This document shows, in pieces, positions 25,457-34,440 of a stretch of 56,284 nucleotides of DNA. The DNA is from Kiritimatiellia bacterium (lineage in GTDB: Bacteria; Verrucomicrobiota; Kiritimatiellia; JAFGHX01). The position numbers and the translations under genes were made by a program. Location of the stretch: NCBI GenBank assembly GCA_016929905.1, contig JAFGHX010000301.1, positions 1 through 56,284 of the forward strand, in the 5' to 3' direction. How positions within the stretch are numbered: position 1 is the first letter of the stretch; the number at the start of each line of letters is the position of its first letter. A model generated the notes under the pieces. That model did not search any database. It worked only from the letters and a program-made list of their open reading frames with translations, and was not told where the DNA came from.

Positions 25457-26002
25457 ATGGCGACGAACGCGCAGGGCGGGTTGGAGGAGCTGTTCGACCG
25501 CGTGCTCAGGCAGCAGGACGCGCTCATGGCGGTAATCGTGGCCATGACGCGCGACTTCGAGGCGGCCGAAGAGATCTACCACAACACGGTGCTTGAGATC
25601 ACGCGCACCGCCCGGGACCGGTTCGACCCGCGCGGCGACTTTGCGCGCTGGGCGAAAGGGGTCGCCCGGAACATGGTCATGCGGCACTGGGCCAGTCAGA
25701 AGCGCCGCCCGGTACCGATGGAGGAGAGCGCGTTGTGCTTGATCGCCGAGATGATGGCGGAGGAACCGGAGCCGGACGCGGAGGCGAGCGCGCGGGAGAT
25801 GGCGGCGCTGCGCGCGTGCCTGACGAAGCTTTCGCCGCGGCACAGGCGACTGTTCGTGTTGCGGTACGGGCAGGACATGAAGGGGCGTGACCTGGCGGAC
25901 AAGCTGGGGCTCAGCAGCCAGTCGCTTGGCACGACCTTGCTGCGGATCCGCGGTTTCCTCAGGCGGTGTATCTCGCGGCGGCTGGGTGCGGTCGCGACCT
26001 GA
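25457..26002 (+). CDS. ECF-type RNA polymerase sigma factor
   Basis: A 181-residue sigma factor with region 2 (LMAVIVAMTRDFEAAEEIYH, then DFARWAKGVARNMVMRHWAS) and region 4 (RHRRLFVLRYGQDMKGRDLA, SSQSLGTTLLRIRGFLRRC). The opening matches the planctomycete/verrucomicrobial ECF group in which the text QDALMAVIVAMTRDFEAAEE replaces the more usual LYxxARRLxGDxxxAED pattern. AGGAGGG lies nine bases before the ATG at 25457; an in-frame TTG at 25430 is less likely because it would place the start before that site. A FecR-type partner begins 49 bases downstream, so the two form an ECF/anti-sigma pair like that at 7177-10432, though the two sigma factors are not close relatives by sequence. Confidence 0.9.
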   Translation: MATNAQGGLEELFDRVLRQQDALMAVIVAMTRDFEAAEEIYHNTVLEITRTARDRFDPRGDFARWAKGVARNMVMRHWASQKRRPVPMEESALCLIAEMMAEEPEPDAEASAREMAALRACLTKLSPRHRRLFVLRYGQDMKGRDLADKLGLSSQSLGTTLLRIRGFLRRCISRRLGAVAT

Positions 26003-26051
26003 GCGCACGTCGTCGCACGTATGGTGGTGTCCGGCCGGCAGGAGTGAGACG

Positions 26052-29000
26052 GTGGCCTCGAACGTTGAACAGCTGGTGAGCGCCTATCTCGACGGCGAGA
26101 TTTTGCCGGATGAGTGTGAGGCATTGGGCCGCCTGCTGGCGGCCGAGCCGCGGCTTCGGCGGCGCCTGCACGGCGAACTGCGCCTGCACGTCATGCTGCG
26201 TCGGGTTGCGCGTGAGGCGGCCAGCCTGGCCGCCGAACCCGGGCTGCGGCGCCCGCCGTTGCGGCGGGCGTATTCGCGGGTGGTGCGGCGGCGGGTCTCG
26301 GTGCCGTGGCGGACACTGAGCATGGCCGCCGCCGTGCTCGTCGCGGTGGGCGTGGTACGGTTCTGGCGCGCGGGCACGCGGCCTGGGCAGGTCGGTTCGG
26401 CGGACCAGTTGGGGGCGGTGTCCGCATGCGAGGGGACCGTTTACCTCGTGAGGGGGGCGAGCCGCGTCCCGATCGACGTGCGTCGCGCGTTGCGTTGGGG
26501 CGATCGGCTGGAAACCGTGGGGCCTGCCGCGTCCGCTTCGGTCGCATGCGGGGATTGGGGCCGGTTGGAGCTCGGCGCGGACACGCGCCTGACCTTCTGC
26601 GCGCGCGATGTCGCCGCGCAGGCGGATGCCGGCGCCGAACGGCGCCTGTCGATTGACGAAGGATTCCTCTCGCTGGCCGTGCTCCGCGGTTCGGGCAGCA
26701 CGCGCACGCGGGTGCTCACCCCGGGCGGCGACGTGCTCGTGACGGGTACGCAGTTCAGCGTCCTGGCCCGCCGCGGCCGGCCGACGCGTGTGCATGTGAC
26801 CGAAGGCGCGGTCAAATTGACGGCAGTCGACGGCGGCGTCAGTGAGTCCGTGAGCGCGGGATACTATGCCGATATGGGCCGGACGATCACGCCGGTGCGG
26901 CCCCGTGGCGGGCCGGTTCCCGACTGGCTTCTTCGGCTTGGCGAGGAGGCGAACGCGTTTCTGGCGAAAGGCGTTCTCGACGTGACGCTCTACGAGGGCT
27001 GGAAAGGAAACGCGGTGGACCGGACGGGCGCGCGCGATTGCACCGTGGCGCTGCGCCGGGCGATCGCGGACGCGCGCGACCACGGGCTCGTCGCGTTCTT
27101 TCCGGCGGGCGTTTACAGGGTTTCGGACACGCTCGCGTGCATGAACAGAGCCCGTTGGGACGCGCGCAGGCGCGAGTGGCGGAGCGACGAACAGGGACAG
27201 ACGACCGTACTCGCCGGCTCGACGCGCGGGCGCAGGCCCGTGATCCGGCTGGCGGACCGGGCCGGCGGTTTCGGCGACCCGGCCAATCCGAAAGCGGTCG
27301 TCCAGTTCTGGGCCCAGACTCCCGAGCACCCCAAGCGCCGCGAGCCGCCGCCCGAGACCGTCTCGTTCGCAGACCTGCAAGCGCGCCCGCAGGCCGGCGT
27401 GAAGCAGGTGTTTCGCGGGATCGACGTCGAGGTCGGCCGTGCGAATCCCGGGGCGGTGGGGGTCGCGTTTCCCGGCGCACAGGGTTGCTCGCTGGAGGAC
27501 TGCCGGATCACCGCGTCCGGCGGCTACGCGGGGCTGTGGGGCGTTCCGGGCCATTCGATGGGGGCGGCGAATCTGGAGGTCATCGGGGGCCGGTACGGGA
27601 TCGTCGTGCCTTCGAGCGCTCTGTGCGCGGTGCTCGCGGGTGTCGTGCTGCGGGACCAGACGGACCTGGCGATTCATATTCCGTCGCAGTGGACCCCGAT
27701 TACGCTGGTCGGGTTCCGGATCGTGAAAGACAACGCGCCGGCCATCGAATTGCGGCGTAGTCGCCTCGGTACGCCTGAAGGCCTGGTCCTGGTGGACGGG
27801 AGTGTGGAGGTCCGGCACGGCGGGGGCACGGCGCTCTCGCATGATGGCCGGGTGGCCTGCTATGTGCGCAACGTGTATTTCAAGGGGGTCGACGACGCGG
27901 TCGCCGCGTCTCCGAAGACGGCCGTGCACTGCGCGGGCGAATGGACGAAAGTCGCCGAATACGCGCGCTGCGCCACCGTTCCGGGCAAGGGGGAAGGCGC
28001 CAACCTGATCGACGGGCGTGTGAACCAGGACCCGGTTGTGACTGTCGAGCCCCGTGCCGGGCCGCCGCCCGAAGATCTCGTGGTGCGGCACGTCTGGCGC
28101 CGCCAACCGTCTTTCGAGGATGCCGACGCCAAAGACGTGACCGACTCCGACATCGGGGCCAAGGGCGACGGGCGAACGGACGACGCGGCGGCGCTGCAGC
28201 ATGCGATCGACACATACGACAAGGTGTTCCTGCCGAAGGGGACGTACACGATCGGGAAGACTCTGATCCTCGGCAGCCGTACCGCGCTGTTCGGGCCCGC
28301 CAAGCAGCACGCCGTGATTCAGCCGGCTGCGACGTGGGACGCGGGGCCCGAGGCGCCGCTGGTCACGACCCGCGACGACCCGGCGGCCGTCACGCACCTG
28401 GCGAGCGTCACCTTGCGCAGCCATTCCTTCGAGGACGGCCCTGCAACGAGCAACCTGCTCACCTGGCGCGCCGGGCGGCGGTCGCTCGTCAAATCGCTGG
28501 ACCTCGCCCCGTACACCTCTTCGGCGCACGGCACACCGCCGTTTCGCGTATGCGGGAACGGGGGCGGACGCTGCTATTTCTGGAACTGCGGGTTCGTCGG
28601 CGGCGGGCCCGCGCCCGAATCGTACCGGTTCTTCTCGGTGGAGGGCACGCGCGAGCCCTTCACGTGCTATGGGCTGCAGGCGCGCCAGGGGGCTATCGGT
28701 GCGCTGCCGGTCGTCGAGATCCGGAACGCGCGCAACGTGCGGATCTTCGCCGTCAACATGAACAGCGTCAACGAGATGGTGCACATTCGCAAGTCCCGCA
28801 ATATCCTTGTCGCCGGCTTCGGCGGGCACGCCGGCGGGAAACCGGACACCGCGCATTTCCGGGTGATCGATTCGGAGGACGTGGCGGTCGCGCTCGCCGG
28901 CAGCAGTGCGTACGATGCATCGCGCTACGTCGTCTATGAGCAGAACAGCGGCGGCCGCGACGGCTTCCTGCGGCAGGACAAGGCGCTCGGCCTCTACCGC

Positions 29001-29126
29001 AAGGGGCGGCTCGACGACTCTGCCTGGACCTGGACGCCGCCGCCCGGCGACGAGCGGCCGGCTGCGCGGGAGGACGCCTCAGAGGACGCTTCGCGCCGGG
29101 CATCCGCGAATCTTACGGGCTTCTGA
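26052..29126 (+). CDS. FecR-type anti-sigma factor fused to a GH55-like tandem beta-helix region
   Basis: A 1024-residue single-pass membrane protein. Residues 1-50 form the cytoplasmic anti-sigma region (LVSAYLDGEILPDECEALG); one membrane helix is at about 86-104; a FecR domain follows (about 120-275; TPGGDVLVTGTQFSVL near its end). Outside are two right-handed beta-helix domains of the pectate-lyase-3 type, starting at about 320 (NAVDRTGARDCTVALRRAI) and 695 (DIGAKGDGRTDDAAALQHAI). Two such domains in tandem is the plan of GH55 beta-1,3-glucanases. Its closest relative in the window is the stand-alone protein at 52031-54430. GTG at 26052 is chosen because AGGAG stands seven bases before it. 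I infer a membrane sensor in which a glucan-active-type domain reports to the sigma factor upstream. Confidence 0.78.
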   Translation: MASNVEQLVSAYLDGEILPDECEALGRLLAAEPRLRRRLHGELRLHVMLRRVAREAASLAAEPGLRRPPLRRAYSRVVRRRVSVPWRTLSMAAAVLVAVGVVRFWRAGTRPGQVGSADQLGAVSACEGTVYLVRGASRVPIDVRRALRWGDRLETVGPAASASVACGDWGRLELGADTRLTFCARDVAAQADAGAERRLSIDEGFLSLAVLRGSGSTRTRVLTPGGDVLVTGTQFSVLARRGRPTRVHVTEGAVKLTAVDGGVSESVSAGYYADMGRTITPVRPRGGPVPDWLLRLGEEANAFLAKGVLDVTLYEGWKGNAVDRTGARDCTVALRRAIADARDHGLVAFFPAGVYRVSDTLACMNRARWDARRREWRSDEQGQTTVLAGSTRGRRPVIRLADRAGGFGDPANPKAVVQFWAQTPEHPKRREPPPETVSFADLQARPQAGVKQVFRGIDVEVGRANPGAVGVAFPGAQGCSLEDCRITASGGYAGLWGVPGHSMGAANLEVIGGRYGIVVPSSALCAVLAGVVLRDQTDLAIHIPSQWTPITLVGFRIVKDNAPAIELRRSRLGTPEGLVLVDGSVEVRHGGGTALSHDGRVACYVRNVYFKGVDDAVAASPKTAVHCAGEWTKVAEYARCATVPGKGEGANLIDGRVNQDPVVTVEPRAGPPPEDLVVRHVWRRQPSFEDADAKDVTDSDIGAKGDGRTDDAAALQHAIDTYDKVFLPKGTYTIGKTLILGSRTALFGPAKQHAVIQPAATWDAGPEAPLVTTRDDPAAVTHLASVTLRSHSFEDGPATSNLLTWRAGRRSLVKSLDLAPYTSSAHGTPPFRVCGNGGGRCYFWNCGFVGGGPAPESYRFFSVEGTREPFTCYGLQARQGAIGALPVVEIRNARNVRIFAVNMNSVNEMVHIRKSRNILVAGFGGHAGGKPDTAHFRVIDSEDVAVALAGSSAYDASRYVVYEQNSGGRDGFLRQDKALGLYRKGRLDDSAWTWTPPPGDERPAAREDASEDASRRASANLTGF

Positions 29127-29163
29127 GCTCAGAGTCCGGAATGGCGGACGAGAGGGGATTCCC

Positions 29164-30651
29164 TCAGTAGTGTCTCTCGTCAAAGAGATCCGCGAATGTG
29201 ATCACATGGTCGAACGAAGATCTCAGGTTTGGCGCGGCCGCATCCTCCGTGGTAACGAGTGCGGTTTCGAACGTATAGTTGCGGCACTTGGAATAGGCAT
29301 TCTGAAAACGTCGTATCCTACGTTCCACATCCGCAACGGTCCCGGCGTCTACGGACGACTCCGTATACTTGACCTCGCAGATGACGACTCTTGAGTCCCT
29401 GCGAATGAACGCGAGATCGATTTGGAATCCCTGGTCGCTTGCGGCGGTGGCGCGATTGAAGAACGCGCCGCTGACGTACTCAATGCGATCGAAGCCCAAT
29501 ATCCTCGCGACAAGGTGACTGTGTCTCCGGCACCATCTTTCAAACGCGAAACCCAGGCTCTGCCGAAAGGACATCATGTTCAACGGGCGAAGTGGATCGT
29601 CGAGGAAATCCCCCGCGTCAATGCGCGCGAGGAGTGGTGCCACGAACCGATGATAGAACTGCAGGTAGGCGTCTGAAATGCAATACCGCGCCGCCAAGCT
29701 GTCTTGGCCCAAGTATAGCGGCGTGTATTTCTCGACGAAGCCGCACTGTTGCAGATCCGTCAGCAACGCGGACAAGGATCCTCCGCTTCCCATGCCGACT
29801 GCCGTACGAATCTGATCCCTCACCGCGTAGCGAGTGCGGCTCAGATACTCGATGATCGCGCGATAGCGGGGGTTCCAACTCAGACTGCTCACGAATATCC
29901 TGGCTTGTTCCCGCGAGAAAAACGAAGTGGGCCGAAACGAATTCTCGCAGAGGCCAAACAGCACGGATCGATGGTCCTTCAACACCTTCAGGTATTCCGG
30001 AATGCCGCCGACGCTCAATTGCGCCAGCATGGCTTCCCGCGCACCTACACCCATGAACTTGCGTGTCTCGAGAAGGCTGAATTCCTTCAGGTGAATCTCA
30101 TGACGCGAACGAGCATAGAAAGCTTTGTCCGCCATGAATTCGCCGGTCATGAATGATGGGGCCGATCCGCAGAAGACGATAATCAGCCCCTCTTGCCGCC
30201 GCCAACGGTCGTCCCAAAACGGTTTCATCTCAGCCAGGAACTCAGAGCTGTAATTGGACAGCCATTGAATCTCCTCGAAATAAAGCACCATCGAGCGGCG
30301 CTTGATCATGGGGTCCAGCAGTTCAAAGAACTCCGTCCAGGAAGAACACTCGATCTTTGCCAGTAGCGGGTTCTCCGCATACTTGGCGAGTCGCCGCAGG
30401 CAAAGCCTGATTTGGTACTCGCGTTCGAGGCGGGAGGACCTCCGACGACGACGGTCCGATTGAATCCCCTCGAACTTCAGCACAAAGTCCCGGCGAAAAA
30501 ACTGCTCGATCAACTCCGTCTTTCCCACCCGCCTGCGCCCGTAGACGACGATGATCGATGCCTCGGAAGTCTCACGGGCCTTGGTCAGTGTTGCCAGTTC
30601 TGTCTTGCGTCCGACAAAATTCGGATTCTTTATGATTTCATGCGATTTCAT
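29164..30651 (-). CDS. ATPase_2/DUF234-type ATPase with PD-(D/E)xK-like C-terminal domain
   Basis: A 495-residue protein with Walker A in YGRRRVGKTEL (Lys44), Walker B in MVLYFEEIQWL, and the family's later segments (LSVGGIPEYLKVL; VSSLSWNPRYRAIIEYLSRTRYAVRDQ, a winged-helix-like part). Its end has the spaced pair QIDLAF...VVICEVKYT, the D...ExK layout of the PD-(D/E)xK nuclease superfamily to which DUF234 has been linked. These ATPases are widespread in bacteria and archaea and their job is not settled. The gene is visibly less GC-rich than its neighbours, which suggests recent transfer. It is the only complete member here; broken relatives lie at 37069-38439 and 55555-56199. A clear promoter with an inverted repeat lies upstream. 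Confidence 0.85.
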   Translation of the reverse strand: MKSHEIIKNPNFVGRKTELATLTKARETSEASIIVVYGRRRVGKTELIEQFFRRDFVLKFEGIQSDRRRRRSSRLEREYQIRLCLRRLAKYAENPLLAKIECSSWTEFFELLDPMIKRRSMVLYFEEIQWLSNYSSEFLAEMKPFWDDRWRRQEGLIIVFCGSAPSFMTGEFMADKAFYARSRHEIHLKEFSLLETRKFMGVGAREAMLAQLSVGGIPEYLKVLKDHRSVLFGLCENSFRPTSFFSREQARIFVSSLSWNPRYRAIIEYLSRTRYAVRDQIRTAVGMGSGGSLSALLTDLQQCGFVEKYTPLYLGQDSLAARYCISDAYLQFYHRFVAPLLARIDAGDFLDDPLRPLNMMSFRQSLGFAFERWCRRHSHLVARILGFDRIEYVSGAFFNRATAASDQGFQIDLAFIRRDSRVVICEVKYTESSVDAGTVADVERRIRRFQNAYSKCRNYTFETALVTTEDAAAPNLRSSFDHVITFADLFDERHY

Positions 30652-30672
30652 GGGGATTCCGTAAATACAAGT

Positions 30673-30717
30673 CAGCCAATTATGAGATAATTATTACTAA
30701 TTGGCTGGAAATGTCAA
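30673..30717 (-). promoter_or_regulatory. ATPase promoter overlapped by a 10-bp inverted repeat
   Basis: On the minus strand TTGACA (30717-30712) and AATAAT (30695-30690) are 16 bases apart and point to the ATPase start at 30651. A perfect inverted repeat, CAGCCAATTA at 30673-30682 and TAATTGGCTG at 30698-30707, lies on both sides of the -10 box, the usual place for a repressor site. A third partial copy, CAGCCAAATA, starts at 30725. Confidence 0.65.
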
Positions 30718-30938
30718 TCGCAATTCAGCCAAATAGCCGTTTTGGGGGGCTGATTGGCGGACGTTCCGGGAGCCAGGGCTGTTTCCTGCGGCAGGCGGTC
30801 ACGGGCCTTCCGGGGACGGGCGTCAGGGGGCCCGACGTGTCTTTCGGCGCATAAATCGGCGGGCCGACGACCAGTTGGCCGTGGCCGGCGATATCCGCTG
30901 GTGCGAGGCGGTCCCACAACCGCTTCACGTGCCACGGT

Positions 30939-30999
30939 CCGCCCTCTTGGGCGGGCCTTCGCTGCCGGGCAACGTCCCGGCCGCGAGGCAGGCTTTTTT
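30939..30999 (+). terminator. intrinsic terminator with preceding hairpin
   Basis: A first hairpin CCGCCC-TCTT-GGGCGG spans 30939-30954. A second, longer stem pairs 30955-30969 with 30976-30993 (core GCCGGG/CCCGGC with loop CAACGT, then CGC/GCG and GCCT/AGGC with one bulge) and is followed directly by six T at 30994-30999. As there is no plus-strand gene just upstream, it may end a short untranslated RNA or act as an attenuator before the gene at 31181. Confidence 0.55.
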
Positions 31000-31180
31000 G
31001 CGGCTATTTCGATTTTCCTGTCGATGATTGGCGTTCGAGATTGAACTGAACGTAGCGGGGGGGAATCGGCGGCCCGTTCGCCGCGATTCGGCAAGAGGAC
31101 GGAGCCACGAGGAACGGCGGCACAGGTGACCGCTGTCCGCGGTTAGATCGAGCCAAAGCGTGAATGGATGGAGGTGGATC

Positions 31181-34177
31181 ATGACGCCTATCGCACGGCG
31201 CTTCCTCCGCTTCGTCAGCCTCGTCGTTTTTCTGGCCACAGGCGCCTTGGCGACGGCGGCTGTCAAGTGGCATCCCGGCCACTATGTCATGGGGGTTGAC
31301 AGCCGCATCTACACCAATGCGCACTTCGTCGGGGTCAAGCAGCGGTATCACTGGGGGGAACTTGAGCAGGCGCGGGGCGTTTACGATTTCGGCCCGATCG
31401 TGGAGGATCTGCGAACGCTCGAGAGGCACGGCAAGTATCTGGTGCTCGACGTCAGCTGGCAGGCGTGCAACGTATGGGCGCGCAACAGGTTATGCGCCCC
31501 CCAATATATCTGGGACGGCGGCGGCGTGGTCGCCCCCTCCAGCGATGGGTGTGCCGCCGCGATTTGGCGGACGTGGGTGGGCGATCGCTACCGCGCGCTG
31601 CTCAAGGCCCTTGGGGAACGGTTTGACGGCGAGACACATGTGGCGGGGCTTGTCTTGGGCGAAGAGACAACGCTGGGCATGGAGTCTGACGCCAATCGCT
31701 CCAACTTTCCGGCCGCCTTGAAAGCGAACCTTTCGGCGGCGGTGGCCGCCTTCCCGAACACCTGGGTGGTGCGCAAAGGCACGGGCCTGTTCGGGGACCA
31801 ATCGCTCGTCGACAACTTCATCGAGTACGCGTACCGGAACCGGGGCGGCATCGCGGCCACGGACCTCAAGACCTGGAAGCTGATGCCGTTGCAGAAGAGG
31901 AACCCGCAGTACGCCGGGCTGATGGTCCTGACCGTCGACAATCAGCGGCCCAGCACGTCGCCCTCGAGCACGGTGGAAGAGGCATACGATTGGGCCATCG
32001 TCTGTCCGACGGGCCTGTGTGCGAACGTCGTGTTCTGGTCGCGGAACGGGAGCGGCGAATGGGACCTGAACAATATCATGGCGGTGGTGAACAAGCGCAA
32101 CGGCCACATCAATGCCGCTCGCCCGATCAACATCATGGACGCCGGCCATGCGGTCCGGGCCGGGGCTTCCGAGGGCGATGGCGAGGAAAGGCTCGATACG
32201 GGCGCGGTCGACCTGAGCAGTTCGGACCTCGAGCTGGTGCGCGATGACGACGGGCCGGGGGCGCAACTGGTGGGGCTTCGGTTCGCCCCCGTGGCCATCC
32301 CGCCGGGCTCGACGATCGAAGGGGCTTGGCTCACCTTCAGGGCCGACGAGACGAGTTCCGGCACGGCCGCGCTGGTCATTCAAGGGGAGGCCTCGGACAA
32401 CGCGGCGCGGTTTGCCGCCTCCGCCCACAACATCAGCGGCCGGTCGCGTACCGCGGCCGCCACGACCTGGAGCCCGGCGAGCTGGTCGCATGTCGGCCTG
32501 ACGCATCGCACGCCGGACCTCGCGGCGGTGCTTCGGGAGATCGTGGCTCGGCCGGGCTGGCAGTGCTCCAACGCCGTGGCGCTGGTCATTTCCGGCAGCG
32601 GCAAGCGGGTCGCCGAATCCTACGACGGCGACGCCGCCGGCGCGCCGACCCTGCACGTCTCGTTCTCCGCGCCGGCCCCGCCGTCCGCGCCCTATTCGGT
32701 CTCGGCCGAGGCGCGCTCCGCTTCGACGATCCGGCTGACATGGGGCGAGAGCGGACCGCCGGCGGAGAGCTTCAAGATCGACCGGCGCCAGAGCGGGACG
32801 GGCACCTGGGCGCACATCGCGACGCTTCCGGCCGGCCGCACAGCCTACGACGACACCGGGTTGCCGGAAGGGACGAAGTTCTACTACAAGCTCAAGGCGA
32901 GCAACGCGCTGGGCGATTCGCCGTACTCCGCCGTGGCCAACGCGACCACGCCGCTCTCGCCGCCCGCCGCGCCGGCCGGCCTCACGGCCCGGGCCGAGTC
33001 GTCAAGCGGGATCGTCTTGAGCTGGCAGGATCGGAGCGGGAACGAGGAATCGTTCAAACTCGACCGGCGCCGCAGCGGCACGACAGGCTGGGAGCGGATC
33101 GCCACCCTGGCGCCGGACACCACCGGCTACAGCGACACCGGGTTGCCGGCCGCGACCCGGTTTTACTACAAAGTCAAGGCCTGGAACACGGCCGGGAATT
33201 CAGATTACTCGGCGGTGGCCGATGCGACGACGCCGGACGGGGTCGGGGAGGGGACCCGCTGGCGTTACCGCAAAGGCACCGCCGAGGCGTCCGACCCGCC
33301 CGCGGCGTGGCGTCTGCCGGGCTTCGACGACTCGGGCTGGTCGAGCGGTTCGGCACCGTTCGGCTACGGGGTTGCCCCGTTGGGCACGACACTCGCCGAC
33401 ATGCGCGGCAACTATTCATCCGTCTTCCTCCGTTCAGCATTCAACATTCAGCAAGCGGCACTGTCGTCCGAATTGCGCCTCCGCGCACAGTTCGATGACG
33501 GGTTCATTCTTTGGATCAACGGCCGGGAGGTGAGCCGCGTGAACATGGCCGGTGCGTCGGGCAGCGTGGTGCGGTACGACGGGCGCGCCGCGGAGAACGG
33601 CAACGGGACTTGGACGGCGAGCCTGACGGGGGGCGCGATGCCCGACCTGCGCGACGGCGACAATGTCATTGCCGTGCAGGTGTTCAACCGCTCACTCTCG
33701 GACAGTAGCGATTGCCTTTTCGATATGGCGTTATCCGTGGTTCCCGGTCCGTTGTCTGGCGACGGGGATTCGGACGGCGACGGGTTGCCGGACGAATGGG
33801 AGAAACAGCGGCTCGGCGGCACGGCGGCTGCGCCGGGCGAGGATCCCGATCGCGACGGGCTCTCGAATCTGGAGGAATACGTTGCCGGGACGGACCCCGA
33901 TGAGGCGGGGAGCTGTTTCACGGTCGACGCGCGGGTCAGCGGCGGCGGCGTGGTCGTCTCGTTCCCCGCGGCGGCGGCGGCGGGCGCAGGCTACGAGGGC
34001 TGCACGCGACACTATGCGTTGGAGTACCGCACGCTCGCCGACCCGATGCACTGGCAGCCGGTCTCCGGCTACGGCGATTTGGCCGGCAACGGGCAGACGG
34101 TGCGCTATGCCGTACCCGCCACTGCGTCCGGCGCGTGCCGCATCTACCGCGCGCGCGTGTGGCTGCAGGCGCCGTGA
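31181..34177 (+). CDS. large secreted modular protein: TIM-barrel-like domain, CBM96/DNRLRE-like domain, two Fn3, calcium-type repeat, C-terminal domain
   Basis: A 998-residue exported protein with a signal peptide (residues 1-28, ending TAA). Domains in order: a beta-galactosidase-like TIM barrel (about 30-330; GVKQRYHWGELEQARGVYDF); a DNRLRE/CBM96-like binding domain (about 340-500; LDTGAVDLSSSDLELVRDDD, HVSF at its end); two fibronectin type III domains (about 505-690); a jelly-roll (about 690-855; WRYRKGTAEASDPPAAWRL, DDGFILWINGREVSR); an Asp-rich repeat of the thrombospondin type 3/dockerin kind (SDGDGLPDEWE, DPDRDGLSNLEEYVAGTDP); and a C-terminal domain ending RARVWLQAP. The second half matches the protein at 41410-44409. 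The substrate is unknown. GGAGG stands six bases before the ATG at 31181. Confidence 0.75.
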   Translation: MTPIARRFLRFVSLVVFLATGALATAAVKWHPGHYVMGVDSRIYTNAHFVGVKQRYHWGELEQARGVYDFGPIVEDLRTLERHGKYLVLDVSWQACNVWARNRLCAPQYIWDGGGVVAPSSDGCAAAIWRTWVGDRYRALLKALGERFDGETHVAGLVLGEETTLGMESDANRSNFPAALKANLSAAVAAFPNTWVVRKGTGLFGDQSLVDNFIEYAYRNRGGIAATDLKTWKLMPLQKRNPQYAGLMVLTVDNQRPSTSPSSTVEEAYDWAIVCPTGLCANVVFWSRNGSGEWDLNNIMAVVNKRNGHINAARPINIMDAGHAVRAGASEGDGEERLDTGAVDLSSSDLELVRDDDGPGAQLVGLRFAPVAIPPGSTIEGAWLTFRADETSSGTAALVIQGEASDNAARFAASAHNISGRSRTAAATTWSPASWSHVGLTHRTPDLAAVLREIVARPGWQCSNAVALVISGSGKRVAESYDGDAAGAPTLHVSFSAPAPPSAPYSVSAEARSASTIRLTWGESGPPAESFKIDRRQSGTGTWAHIATLPAGRTAYDDTGLPEGTKFYYKLKASNALGDSPYSAVANATTPLSPPAAPAGLTARAESSSGIVLSWQDRSGNEESFKLDRRRSGTTGWERIATLAPDTTGYSDTGLPAATRFYYKVKAWNTAGNSDYSAVADATTPDGVGEGTRWRYRKGTAEASDPPAAWRLPGFDDSGWSSGSAPFGYGVAPLGTTLADMRGNYSSVFLRSAFNIQQAALSSELRLRAQFDDGFILWINGREVSRVNMAGASGSVVRYDGRAAENGNGTWTASLTGGAMPDLRDGDNVIAVQVFNRSLSDSSDCLFDMALSVVPGPLSGDGDSDGDGLPDEWEKQRLGGTAAAPGEDPDRDGLSNLEEYVAGTDPDEAGSCFTVDARVSGGGVVVSFPAAAAAGAGYEGCTRHYALEYRTLADPMHWQPVSGYGDLAGNGQTVRYAVPATASGACRIYRARVWLQAP

Positions 34178-34440
34178 GCGATCTTGGGCTCGGCACGGCT
34201 TCGCCCACAGGGGCGGCATGTGCCCGTCCACGGACCGGGCCTTTTCGGTGAGTCGCTTCCGCCCTGGCGGCCCGCTCACGAGAACGGACACCTTATCTGT
34301 GTTGCGCGGTTTTGCTCGTCTGTGTACGATGGCCGGGCGTGTCGGAACCCGGGCGTCCGCCGCTTTCGTCGCAGATGCGGCACGGCAAAGCGCGCGAGGC
34401 GCAGGGCTTCTGTCTGCCCGCACGTTCGAGACACGGTCAA

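Larger units (their letters stand above)
30652..31180. other. 529-bp intergenic region with promoter, inverted repeat and terminator
   Basis: No protein gene is supported here. It holds the ATPase promoter and its inverted repeat (30673-30717), two GC-rich hairpins ending in a T run on the plus strand (30939-30999), and the ribosome site GGAGGTGG of the gene at 31181. The stretch 30720-30940 is GC-rich and shows no clear structure or coding sign. Confidence 0.6.

Noticed and set aside
30725..30928. Small minus-strand frame of 67 codons, proline-rich, starting at a GTG
   Set aside because: No family match, poor start context, and it ends in the control region of the ATPase gene. It cannot be told from chance in GC-rich DNA.
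34178..34440. Looked for a promoter or small gene between the modular protein and the aldo/keto reductase
   Set aside because: The 263 bases are GC-rich with no credible boxes, stems with T runs, or protein-like frame; an in-frame extension of the reductase to 34312 has no family text.
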